The position numbers and the translations under genes are program-made. A DNA stretch of 64,000 nt, from the NCBI GenBank assembly GCA_024449915.1, contig JAMZAV010001984.1, forward strand, positions 1 to 64,000, written 5' to 3'. Positions within the stretch are counted from its first letter, which is position 1. The number at the start of each line of letters is the position of its first letter. Origin of the DNA: Sweltsa coloradensis. Its lineage: Eukaryota; Arthropoda; Insecta; Plecoptera; Chloroperlidae. The notes beneath the pieces are model-generated. The model was not told the DNA's origin. It did no database searches and saw only the letters and a program-made list of their open reading frames with translations. This document shows, piece by piece, positions 1 through 10,000 of the stretch.

Positions 1-540
1 GGGGGTTGAACGTGGGCAAAGATTATGAACTATGATTATGGTGTACTGGGTTTTCGTGCCATCCATGGATTAAGGCATTTTGAAACATTTACTTTTTAAA
101 GTGTCAGTGTGACATACCCATATAGTTGTGAGTAGTAAATGAGATGTTTTTATTGCAGTTTTCTTTATTCTACGACAGTGACTTGTTTAAGAAATTTCTC
201 GTATGGTTTTTCTTGTAAAAACATCGTTATTTTGACAGGTCCGCGGTACTACTTACGATTGAAGCGCAGGTCCAAGAGTATCACTAGGAGGTCGCGGGAT
301 CGAAACTCGTACAAGCATGGGTATTTTGCAATAGTCTTTTACCCATCACGCTCGAATAGCAATATTGTTGTAAAAAATACGTAGAGCAACAAATACGCTT
401 AATTACAAGAATTTAAATACGTAGATTTAAATTCTAAGAGCTTATAGAAGTTACTTTAAATTCTATAACAAAATTCACAGATGGTAATATAAACATGCTG
501 AAATCAAGTGTTTCTAATTATATACAAGCAACAAAAGGAA
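1..540. other. Unassigned left edge
   Basis: AT-rich non-coding sequence. I see no splice-bounded exon, tRNA or terminal repeat. A short open frame at 139-384 has no recognisable domain and is treated as chance. Confidence 0.4.
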
Positions 541-839
541 TGTAATGTCAATTCAATTGATACCTACCAAATGATACCAATCAACTAATATTTGAAACAA
601 TCAAGCGATAAGCAATTGGCATTTTAAATGATATAACTTGGTCTGGAAATGTTACCAAATGTTACTAATTGGTAACATTTACAGAAGCCAATTATTGACA
701 TTATTTTACATTGACAGTTTGACAATCTATAATTTGAACAAATTATTAAATAATTCATATCACTTGCCATAAACTCATCTCAATTCCAAATCAAGTGATG
801 TCAATTGTTAGTCAAATGATTATTTTCACACCTAATACT

Positions 840-2655
840 AGTGCTATCATAGTACAGTGCCTATACCAGCCACGCAATGTCAACCAACCCACCTAAGATG
901 ATTCCTTCAAAACTAATACAGTCCCTGTTGGACAGCAACACCCAGCCACCAACAAAAAACAATGACAAATGGACCAAATTGCCGCTGAGTAAACGGTCCC
1001 CACGATTCTGCTCCCCAGGAGACACTGATTTTTGTTATAAACCAAGTTTCTTAAACAAGAAGTTCAAGGCGGCCCCAAACGCCGACGGCAATTCACAGCC
1101 ATCAACTTCATCTGCTTCTTCATCAAAGCTAAGTCATAACACTTCCCAGCCCATAGCTTTGTCAAATCGCTACGAGCCTCTCTCTCAGGTTAATGACGCC
1201 ATCTACCCTGAACTTAACATGGATATGTTAAAACCAGGTCGAGACATGTCCATGGATCACGACCAGTCTGCAGGAGATGCGCACTCGATGTCTTCGTCTG
1301 CCTCCTCCTCCAAAACACAGCATACATTCCGCGACGATGTCTCAACCCACAACTCAATACGTGAAAGCAACAGTGACCGCCTCCCTAAACCCAAGGACCG
1401 AGCACCCCCCATTACAGTTTACGGTGTCCCGACGTATAATTCGCTCATTCGCATAATTAATGCCTCTACCAATGGAAAAGTAACAATATCATCAACAAGT
1501 GACACTTTCAAAATAAAGCCGGACTCCCGGAAAACCTATGATGACCTAATCACACACTTCAAAGGAAAAGAAATTATGTTTCACACATTCCCTACGACGG
1601 AACAGAGAACTAAGAAGCTTGTTCTCCGTGGCATTTCTGCCACAGTGGAAACAGCTACCATACTCTCCGACCTTCAGAGCCAGGGCGTCTCGGTCTTGGA
1701 CGTACGTCAACTCACACACCGAGCTGAAGAAGGAGGAGAAAGAGAAAGACAACCGATGCCTCTGTTCGTCATCACTACGCAAGTTAACGCCCCTGGTAAT
1801 CCCCTTCACCTGGTGGAACGCGTGTGCCACCACCGAGTTACCGTGGAGCGCTATCGTGGGCCGAAAGGCCCACGGCAGTGCTTTAACTGCCAGCAGTTTG
1901 GACACTCTTCACACTTCTGCAACGTTGTTCCGGTGTGTTTCAAGTGCGCCGACTATCACCCATCTAAAGACTGCCCAAAGTCTCCATCCGAACCCGCCAA
2001 GTGCTTTAATTGTAAACAAGACCATCCTGCGTCCTATCGCAAATGCCCCACCTATCTCCGCGCCCTGGATGCTCGTACTCCACAAGGCACTCAGTACACT
2101 CGTCGAGCCTACAAAAAGTCCACTGACCACAGTAACCTGCCACCAGTTATTCCACTCAACCCTCAACATTCATTTGCAGACGTTGTTAATAACTTAAATC
2201 GCCCCCCAGCTGCTCGCCGCCTGGCCCAACCCAGACCTGAACTAACAGCCTCCTCAAATACACCGGAAGCCTCAGTTTTCACCATAATAGACGGGTTAGT
2301 TGACGCCCTCACAGCTATGTCAACTGATCCGATTATCACGACAATAGCCTCACTCATCAAAATGTTTATATCAACAAGACGCAATGGGCCATAGAGGCCT
2401 TGATGACCTATCAATGAACTGGGTTACCGAACCCGTCTCTCGTCAAGTATTTCGTGCTCCTTGCTGCGAAACTCAGCTGAATGACAGCTAAGCCCCCCTC
2501 TTTAAATTCTGCCAAATAATGGCGTAAAAGCGTTATCTCCTTTGGAATTATGTTCATTCTACTTTTAAGGGTAAATATACCCGGTACTGTATAACAAGCA
2601 AAAGTAAATGTTACTTATTGCACTCAAACTGAACTGAACTGAAATATAAGTTGAT
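840..2655 (+). mobile_element. ORF1-only Jockey-like non-LTR element (half-LINE)
   Basis: The unit holds a complete gag-like ORF1, about 250 bp of trailer, and a tail ending near 2650 in the pentamer-like repeat CTGAACTGAACTGAA, typical of LINE 3' ends. No endonuclease or reverse transcriptase lies between the ORF1 stop and the tail, so ORF2 is absent. It resembles internally deleted LINEs such as mammalian HAL1. It would need proteins from a full-length relative to move. The 5' boundary is approximate and no target duplication was identified. Confidence 0.6.
877..2394 (+). CDS. Retrotransposon ORF1 (gag-like) nucleic-acid-binding protein
   Basis: Intact 505-residue reading frame. The N-terminal third (about 1-180) is Ser/Pro/Thr-rich and low in complexity. 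Residues about 185-335 look like the PRE_C2HC region found before zinc knuckles in Jockey/X-type ORF1 proteins. Three CCHC knuckles follow: C335-x2-C-x4-H-x4-C348, C354-x2-C-x3-H-x4-C366 and C376-x2-C-x3-H-x5-C389. The family binds element RNA and helps package it with reverse transcriptase. No stop or frameshift interrupts the frame, which suggests recent mobility or selection. The opposite-strand open frames inside it are shadows. A domesticated gag gene is possible, but the adjacent LINE tail favours a transposon. Confidence 0.85.
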   Translation: MSTNPPKMIPSKLIQSLLDSNTQPPTKNNDKWTKLPLSKRSPRFCSPGDTDFCYKPSFLNKKFKAAPNADGNSQPSTSSASSSKLSHNTSQPIALSNRYEPLSQVNDAIYPELNMDMLKPGRDMSMDHDQSAGDAHSMSSSASSSKTQHTFRDDVSTHNSIRESNSDRLPKPKDRAPPITVYGVPTYNSLIRIINASTNGKVTISSTSDTFKIKPDSRKTYDDLITHFKGKEIMFHTFPTTEQRTKKLVLRGISATVETATILSDLQSQGVSVLDVRQLTHRAEEGGERERQPMPLFVITTQVNAPGNPLHLVERVCHHRVTVERYRGPKGPRQCFNCQQFGHSSHFCNVVPVCFKCADYHPSKDCPKSPSEPAKCFNCKQDHPASYRKCPTYLRALDARTPQGTQYTRRAYKKSTDHSNLPPVIPLNPQHSFADVVNNLNRPPAARRLAQPRPELTASSNTPEASVFTIIDGLVDALTAMSTDPIITTIASLIKMFISTRRNGP

Positions 2656-2731
2656 GTAATTTTGAATTAAATCGTCTGTTAATTGCTTTTCTTGCTAGGA
2701 GGGTATTGACACATGAAAGGCGTGTTCTTAC

Positions 2732-2822
2732 CTGCAAACGGGTTCTCCTCATCTTCCGCGACGGCTACAGGTGTTGACGAGAGAACGGTTGAGAGGGCCA
2801 GCAACAGCCAGAGCTCGCACAT
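2732..2822 (-). CDS. Signal-peptide first exon of a second secreted (lectin-like) gene
   Basis: On the - strand an ATG at 2822 opens 30 codons plus one base, ending at a strong donor (G|GTAAGAA) in phase 1. The peptide begins MCELWLLLALSTVLSS and continues through PVAVA to an acidic stretch, a clear n-h-c signal peptide with likely cleavage after AVA. Length, acidic mature start and phase-1 exit closely parallel the lectin first exon at 44811-44883. I infer a paralogous lectin gene on the same strand whose later exons lie left of this window; none is visible in 1-2731. Confidence 0.6.
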
Positions 2823-3895
2823 GCCGACATCCAAGCCTGATCAGTCAGAAGATAATACTTGTCGCCTCTTGTTTGTTATCACCTCGCGTACCTGCCTCCG
2901 CCGAGTGTTTGTCCGAGATAACTCAACACTCTTACAGCTGCACTGCAACGTTATGACTGTTTGATGAGCTCGGGACAGCAAATACAGCTTATTTCATAAA
3001 CAGTCTGGACCACTTTCCGAACTCCAATTTTCACACAAAAAATAATCATTTTGGGACGATGTTAACAAGGGATTAATGCATGTCGCTATCAGAGCACATT
3101 TTACATTTCAAAGATTTACTACAAGATTTACAAGAAATTACATCCCCTTCAAAATTCCATGAGCTCGTCGTATTGATGTTATTAAGTTTTCCCCCATCAA
3201 CCGAATTCAAGGCACCTACAACAAATTACTAGTCATTCATACAGAAATTGGCATCAACCACATGAAACTTTATTCATTTAAACCAGGGTTGGCAAAAAGC
3301 CGGATTTTATTAGTTTTGTCCAGGCCAGTGGCTTAAACTGGTTTAAACCGGCTAAAACTGGCCAAAAGTCATAAAACTACACATGTGATGGGAATAGCGA
3401 AAAAGGGACCTTCGGGACCAATCCAAAAAGCCACAGAAAAGGAATAGTTTACAAATACTGCGCCAAACATCATAATTTTTATAATAATTGTTATTATTTC
3501 AATGTATTTAGGCCTATATAGGTATTATTATTTTTTTAAATTATTTTTTTATTCCTTTAAATTAAAAAAAGAGTGAAAAAAGTGTTCTTTAAGGGAGAAT
3601 TATTAGTTTATATATTAAATTACTATAAAAAATTATTGTTAGGTATTATTATTATTATTATTATTTTGTTGTACCGTAAAAATACTGTATCTTTGCCAAT
3701 TCTTATGATAAATGAAAAATTTTGGTAACAAATTTTGCAAATTTAATACCCTTCAAATCGACATATCAACCTGTGTTTTGATTAATTGGTCTTGTAAGTC
3801 CATTTTCACAATCCCATCACACTGCAATATATTATCATCAGTTTTTAGAATCAGTTCTGTATTCTACAACCTTTATTTTTTTTTATTATTTATTT
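2823..3895. other. Upstream region of the 2.8-kb gene, otherwise empty
   Basis: This should hold the promoter of the signal-peptide exon at 2822. No TATA box was convincing. Sequence at 3290-3370 repeats AAACTGG/AAACCGG motifs, probably a MITE relic. The remainder to 3890 is AT-rich with an ATT microsatellite near 3645-3665. Confidence 0.35.
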
Positions 3896-3899
3896 AACG

Positions 3900-4085
3900 T
3901 CTATCAGCACTCAAGTCAGTAGGCTGTCTGCGTTTCACTTTCAAGGCGCAGGACCAAAGCGTATTGCTCTACGAGGACTTGGGTTCGAATCTCAGGTAAG
4001 ACATGTTTCATTTTTGTAATCGTCCTTCATCCTCATCTATCACCACTCATCGTCTCGAATAGCCTCAGTGCATTGACGCAACAAA
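3900..4085 (+). repeat. tRNA-derived SINE fragment with the same tail as the 5S SINE
   Basis: A tRNA-like promoter remnant with a B-box-like GGGTTCGAATC near 3981 precedes a tail containing CATCTATCACCACTCATCG. The same tail, with few changes, closes the 5S-derived SINE at about 54360-54430. Two SINE heads therefore share one 3' end. Confidence 0.55.
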
Positions 4086-4122
4086 TCATCATCATCAATC
4101 ATCATCATCATCATCATCATCA
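4086..4122. repeat. (TCA)n microsatellite
   Basis: Direct run of TCA/ATC units separating two SINE fragments. Confidence 0.85.
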
Positions 4123-4335
4123 TCGAGAGCGCGCGACTCTGATTCGGGAGGTCCCGGGTTCAAATCCCGTCGAGACCGGCAATCCTGACTGAAGGTTTTG
4201 TTTTGTTCTAGGTTTTCCTCAATCGTTAATGTGAATGCAAGTGATGAGTCCTCTTAAACAGCCCTCGGACATCCCTTCACCAGGAAAAGGGGCATACATG
4301 CATTGCATGTATCCACGAGACATGTAAATAATTTT
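4123..4335 (+). repeat. tRNA-derived SINE, family B
   Basis: Begins in a tRNA-like 3' half with a T-arm (GGGTTCAAATCCC), then a body containing AAACAGCCCTCGGACATCCC. A second copy lies at 34300-34535 and a fragment at about 49890-49985. Confidence 0.65.
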
Positions 4336-4436
4336 AAATTTATATTTCCAATGGATATTCCTGTTTTAAGAGGTCAGTGGTTAGTTACCTACTTTATTTA
4401 ATTGTATATATTATTTTGTTTATATATATTATAGTG

Positions 4437-4830
4437 TGGCTCGTTGGTCTTGTGGTTAGCGTATCTGCTTCCAATGCAGAAGGTCCAGAGTTCGATTCCC
4501 GCCAAAGTCAGAAGATTTTATTTTCCAAAGTCCATCAGTTCTTGTCTAAGGAGTTTGTAAACGGTGACTTTAGAGCCGTCCTAGCAACGAAGCACATAAT
4601 AAATTCAAAGTTTCTGAATCGGCCTTGTTGATTCTGGCGTTGATCCGCGGGTGTTCGCACTGTCCATACCACTGATGCTATTATTTCCTATTAAAAAAAT
4701 CGATCTTTGGTTGGTTATCGCTCACTCGTCGATTGCATCAGGGCCTACAGGGTTGGCTTGGTCGTTTTGATGTACTGTCCCTCACTGAAAATCAGTTATA
4801 ACTGAGTTGGGAGATTCTAAATACAATTTA
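4437..4830 (+). repeat. tRNA-derived SINE, family A, forward copy
   Basis: Head of about 70 bp folds as a tRNA: D-region GTGGTTAGC, a 5-bp anticodon stem TCTGC/GCAGA with U33 and a CCA loop triplet, then a B-box-like GAGTTCGATTCCC. The body runs to a tail with CTGAAAATCAGTTATAACTG. A reverse copy lies at 14992-15357 and a tail fragment at 11672-11713. Confidence 0.7.
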
Positions 4831-5083
4831 TTTATTTATTTTATTCATAAGGGCGCGACAACCGTTAGAAGGCCGTAGCCAATATTACGTTAGCTAAACT
4901 TGAAGAATTACTTTTGATCAGGCTATGAATACCAACATTGTACGCTACTTTTTGCTAGACCGCCGTGTCATTGAGGAGGATGACATTTAAAATCCTAATT
5001 AATTGTTGAGATGATCGACGTTTACAACCGCCTCTCATTGTGCGAGGTGAGAGCTCTGCAGTTTTTCTTTTGTAATTTTTTCT

Positions 5084-5356
5084 TTTCTTTTCTTTTCTTT
5101 TCTTTTCTTTTCTTTTCTTTTCTTTTCTTTTCTTTTCTTTTCTTTTCTTTTAATTTTTTTTTTCGGTTCATCAATTAATTTCATTTAATATTTATTTTGA
5201 ATTTGTGTGTTATTAATACATTGTGGTTGTAATGCTATTATTTCAATCTTACCATTCGTTGTTGTGTCTGCATCTATGTAATGAGATTTATTTAGTTGTC
5301 CTGTGTAAATCAGTTTTTAACTGATAAGGATAGACGTTAAATAAATAAATAAATAC
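5084..5356 (+). repeat. (TTTTC)n tract joined to a LINE/SINE-like 3' tail
   Basis: About 13 units of TTTTC, then roughly 200 bp including GTTGTGTCTGCATCTATGTA and AATCAGTTTTTAACTGATA, ending in AAATAAATAAATAAA. The same order (pentamer tract, spacer, same tail) occurs at 43358-43740. Confidence 0.65.
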
Positions 5357-6446
5357 ATTTTATCGTGATTGACATTATTATGCAAGCCATTTCTTTGAGT
5401 TTTGTCGACGGCCTCTTGATTTGACCAAAAAGTAGAGGATGCAGTTAGAACAGACCATTGCTGAACAGATCTAGCCATTGGCAAGGATTTCTGATGTCGT
5501 TGTCGTCTTTGTCATCGATATAATATCGTCTTTGTCGTCGTCGTCGCCGGTGTGGACGTCGAGAGGAGGAGTAGGGGACATTGACGACGACAACCAGAGC
5601 TCGTCTCTAGTTTCGAGCAGTAAACTACTCCCTGCTTGAGAGTGGCGATGGGAGGAGATAGCTGTACCGGTACTGTCATGCCATTGTACACCCGGCGTCT
5701 GAAGTAAATCAAGGCAGGGTATTGTACAACGAGACCCCTTGATTTATTTCTGACGCCGAGTGTACCACACTCAATGATTCTACTACTTTAAAAATTAAAA
5801 GATTAATATACCGTTTGCAAAGTCATGAACGATGTGTACTTGTTAATGACTATTTTCTGAAATAATAATAATAATAATAATCCAATAAATGATAAAATTA
5901 CGAAAAATGAATCAGTGACTTTGGTAAGTGTGTTTGAAGAAACACTAAACATTATATTCCCCAGTCAAAGCATTGATTAAATGGTCAAAGCAAACGAAAT
6001 ATCAATATTTTGGACTTTTATTGAAAGCAGTTTAAAATACGCGCTCAATTCTTTTATCATGTATTCAACAAGGCTGTGGGATGGCTGAACACCACCGCAC
6101 TGGTGCTAACTTCACCGTGATCCGTTGTATTGACAGGCAGGTTTTTAGGTTATGTCGATTAAATAAACATTGTGAATAGGCCTATTATTCTTGGTTTATC
6201 GTTAATTTCTGTGCACAGGGTGTTAGAGGACCGAATCTTCTCTCATCACCATTATCAACAAGGCCTAGCTAGGCTCTGTAGGCTATTGCCAGTAATTCTG
6301 TGAACATAGACCCTACAGCCCTTGGGCCTGTTTGTGAACTGTTTGCACAACTTTGGGTTTAGGCCTAGCCTAGGGCCTATACGCCTAGGCCTAGCTTAAG
6401 TCTAACTTAGGTCACCCTAGGCTTAGGGCCAAGCCTACGAGTGAGA
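5357..6446. other. Intergenic region before SNAPC3
   Basis: At 5495-5640 there is a GTC/GAC-rich segment with internal inverted symmetry; related sequence recurs at 39430-39560. From about 6230 the DNA is crowded with AGGCCTA motifs. This stretch should contain the SNAPC3 promoter and 5' UTR, but I could not place a start site. Confidence 0.4.
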
Positions 6447-7061
6447 ATGCTGGGCCGCCTTCGTAGACCTAGTGCGATGTATCAGGGTGATGATAGTCAT
6501 AATCCTAAATGGGTGTCGAAACCAATACAAATAAAAGAACATTGTTCGATCCTTAGTAACAAGGTTAAGGAGTCTAAAAGTGTATGGGGCTTTGTTCCGT
6601 TTGAGATGTCATGTGATTCAGGTCCACAAGAGCCCGGGCCTAGCTCTAGGGCTAGCCCTAGTCCATTGGATTCAGGTGAAGTAACGGTTCTTGGTCAACC
6701 CACAAGGCCTACAAACACGAATAATCCTGCCAAGCCTAAGCCAAGAAATTTTGTATCTGATGCAATGTTGGCATTTAGAGATCTGGGTCCTACACCTACC
6801 AATAGTCCCAACATGTCTGACGAAACCATCAAACACTTGGGCCTGGATACAATATCTGATATAGGCCTCGGATGGAAAGTTTTAGCCGAAGCTGAACCTA
6901 GCATCCGAGACATTCTGGCTCTGGACCTCGAGCAAGGTTCGAACACGGAAATGCAGAAATTGAAATCTTTCCCAGAGAACTCAAACTACAAAACAGTTCA
7001 AATCAGATTGAAACATAAAGATGAAAGAGTTCGTTCTAAATACGGAAATATTTTATTCAAG
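6447..7061 (+). CDS. SNAPC3: SNAPC3 exon 1
   Basis: 205 codons ending AAG at donor AAG|GTTTGT, phase 0. The N-terminal half is Pro/Ser-rich and probably disordered. The end (NYKTVQIRLKHKDERVRSKY) leads into the conserved domain. An ATG at 6606 is an alternative start. Confidence 0.85.
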
Positions 7062-10000
7062 GTTTGTACTAGGCCTAATTGTATAAATGTAGGCCTATGC
7101 TATGATTAATTTTGAAATAATTAAATAACCCTCATTATTCAAACCAAACGTACACGCTCCTATAGGTTTCTTATCTTTTCCTCCACAGTGGACTAGATCT
7201 AAATCTAAAAAAAAAAAACTGGGCAACCCTTTCACAAATGGGTAGGCCTAGGTACCTACCCGGCTACCTAGTCAATTTAGCTAGCCCCACTCTTAATAGT
7301 CAGTTCCGCCGTACCGGTAGCCTACAAGAGTAGGGAGGCCTACATAAAGGGTTTACATGCATACCTAGCTACATCTAATAATAGGTAGTAGGCCTAGACA
7401 CTAGGCCTAAAAAGAATGAATTACGTTTACAAAGTACAAAATGAATACAAAAAAATGTGAAAATCTATTTTCAGCACAAGTTTGTGTACCGGTGGGTAGG
7501 CCTACCTGTAGGCATCTAGGCCTACCTGTAGGCAGGAGCTTTATAATCAAACTTAACTTTCCATTAGGCTCTCATCTTATCTCTCTAGACAATAAAAGCT
7601 GCTGGCCCTAATTTAACGTTGATTTATTTTCCAGCGTACCCCTATGTTCAATCCATGCGAAGTGGCGGACCTCATTCCTGATGAGACTGTGGTGGTCGTT
7701 GTGCGAGTTTTCTGGCCGTACTACCTTGCACACGTAAGAACATTATCTCTAGGTGTTATTAATTATAATTAATAGCAGGATTGGAACCGGAACCCGGAAC
7801 CGTTTGAAACCGTTTCATATAGTAGAACCAGAACCGGAACCGTTTGTACAGGTGGTCTATGGAACCGGAAGCGGAACCGAACCGTTATATTACACAAGGT
7901 TCTTAAAGGTTCTTAAAGGTTCTTACAGATTCCAAAATATCTGCTTTTAATTTTCAACAAAATTAAAATTTCAACTTCAAATAAAAACGCTTAAAATTCG
8001 TTCACTAGTTTTTGAAAAAAATTCTTGTCTATTCAGTTTTTTTTATGTAAGAAATTTTTTTAAATATGACATTGCGAGCAACAGTTCTAAGTGCAATGTA
8101 GGAACGTGTTCTATAGAAATCAAGGTAAGGAATAAAGATGACATTTTTATAGCCTATATTGGATAGATTTTTGTTTTCCCCTTTCGTTGGGACTTGGGAT
8201 CGCCATCATATCCCCCATAAAATAATATTGGAAGTTGGAACGGAACGTAAGAGGAAAGTAGTTACGTGTGGTTTGTTACGTATGCAATTGGTTATTTTTC
8301 CATTTGTTATTGTAATTATTTTATTTTTATGACTAAATTTTAATTTTTAACCTTCATGTCCAAAAGTCAAAATTTGTACATTTACAACTTTCCACGGCTC
8401 TGCACAAAATATTTTTTAAAGAACCGGAACCAGAACCGTTAAGAACCGGTTCTTACGGAACCTTTATACATTAGGAACCGGAACCGTTATAAAATTTGGA
8501 AATGGAACCAGAACCGGAACCGTTATGAATAAAGGTTCCAATCCCTGATTAATAGCCTACCTAAGGTACATTCCTTTTTCCCATTTGTTCAAATATAGCT
8601 TACCTGGGGGTCTATTTACTGAGTAATAGGGACAGTGGCAGTGACGGTGAGATTGACAACTTTAGTGAGAAGCTTTACCTAAGCTTATTTAAGCTGTGTA
8701 TTGGAAACAATTACACATTCAACATTTTTAACGCCGTCTGCCGATGTTTCCTTAGGCTTATGTAATAAACAACTGGTACTACATACAGCAGCAAATGTAG
8801 GCCTAAGTAATTACAATTTAATTTGGTTATTGAAAATTCGAGGTGGCACTTCTCACTTGCTCTTCTCACTAAAGTTGTCGTTTCGGTGGACTATTATCAC
8901 TAAAGTTGTTACTGTCGCTGTCACTTTTAGTAAATGGACCTCCTGGTAGGATAGGCTACCAATGTGTTAACGTTATTTGTATAAATTATTTTTTGTAGTT
9001 TAGCCTAATAAATCATTACCCGGAATCCAACATCCAATGTACTAAAATCCTAATTTTACAAGGAGAACCATCAATCATTGAGAATAATTGACTTCAAATG
9101 TCAAAAACATTCATTTCATTTCTGTAGTTAGATGAGCGTAGCGAGCGAAGCGAAGATTCCATTTCACTTCACTGGAGAAAAAAATCCGGAATGTTTTTTT
9201 ATTTTTTGTGTTTGTCCACACGATTCCGGCTAAACCGATACTCCAATTAGGATGGACTTTTCTGGAGGCCTTCAAAATCTCTGAACTTAGAACTGCCACG
9301 TTTTTGAGCGCAATCAAAAAATTATTTATCATGAAAATCGCAATTTTACGATTTTTTTCGATTTTTAAAAAATTTCTTCGACTTAAAACACCTACATGCT
9401 TTATTCGATTTTAATAATTTTTTTCACAGAACCTTAATTTTATAATTTAGATATTCGTGTGAAATTTGAGCGCAATCGAAAAATTATTTCTCATGAAAAT
9501 AAAAATTTTACGTGTTTTTTTATTTTTTTAAACAATTATTTGACATAGGGCTAACACCTACATGCTTTATCCTATTGTAATGATTTTTTCACAGAACCTT
9601 AATTTTATGAATTAATTTATTCATGTGAAATTTGAGCGCAATCAAATAATCATTTCTTATGAAAATGGCAATTTTACGATTTTTTTCATTTTTTTAAATT
9701 TCGATTAATTAAAAAAAAATTTAAGTTAAATTTTAATTTAAATTAATTTAGGCCTAATTTTTTAAAATCCTTTGTCATGATTTTTTCACAGAACAACAGA
9801 AAATCCGCATAACACATGGCAGCTGAAAGCACCAATTACGCTCATCCAACAACGCGCCTGAAAAAGGGTTTGCGAAGCTTCCTAGTCTAAAAACATGTAG
9901 GCGCCGCCTACCGTATCGCTTCACAAATTGCGTACAAACAAACTAGTACAGGGGTGATTCTCATTGTGGCAGATCGGACGCCCCCTTGATTTCTATCATG

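Noticed and set aside
1546..2414. Several opposite-strand and alternate-frame ORFs of 80-190 aa inside the ORF1 region
   Set aside because: They overlap the intact 505-residue gag frame, lack domains, and follow its codon structure as shadows.
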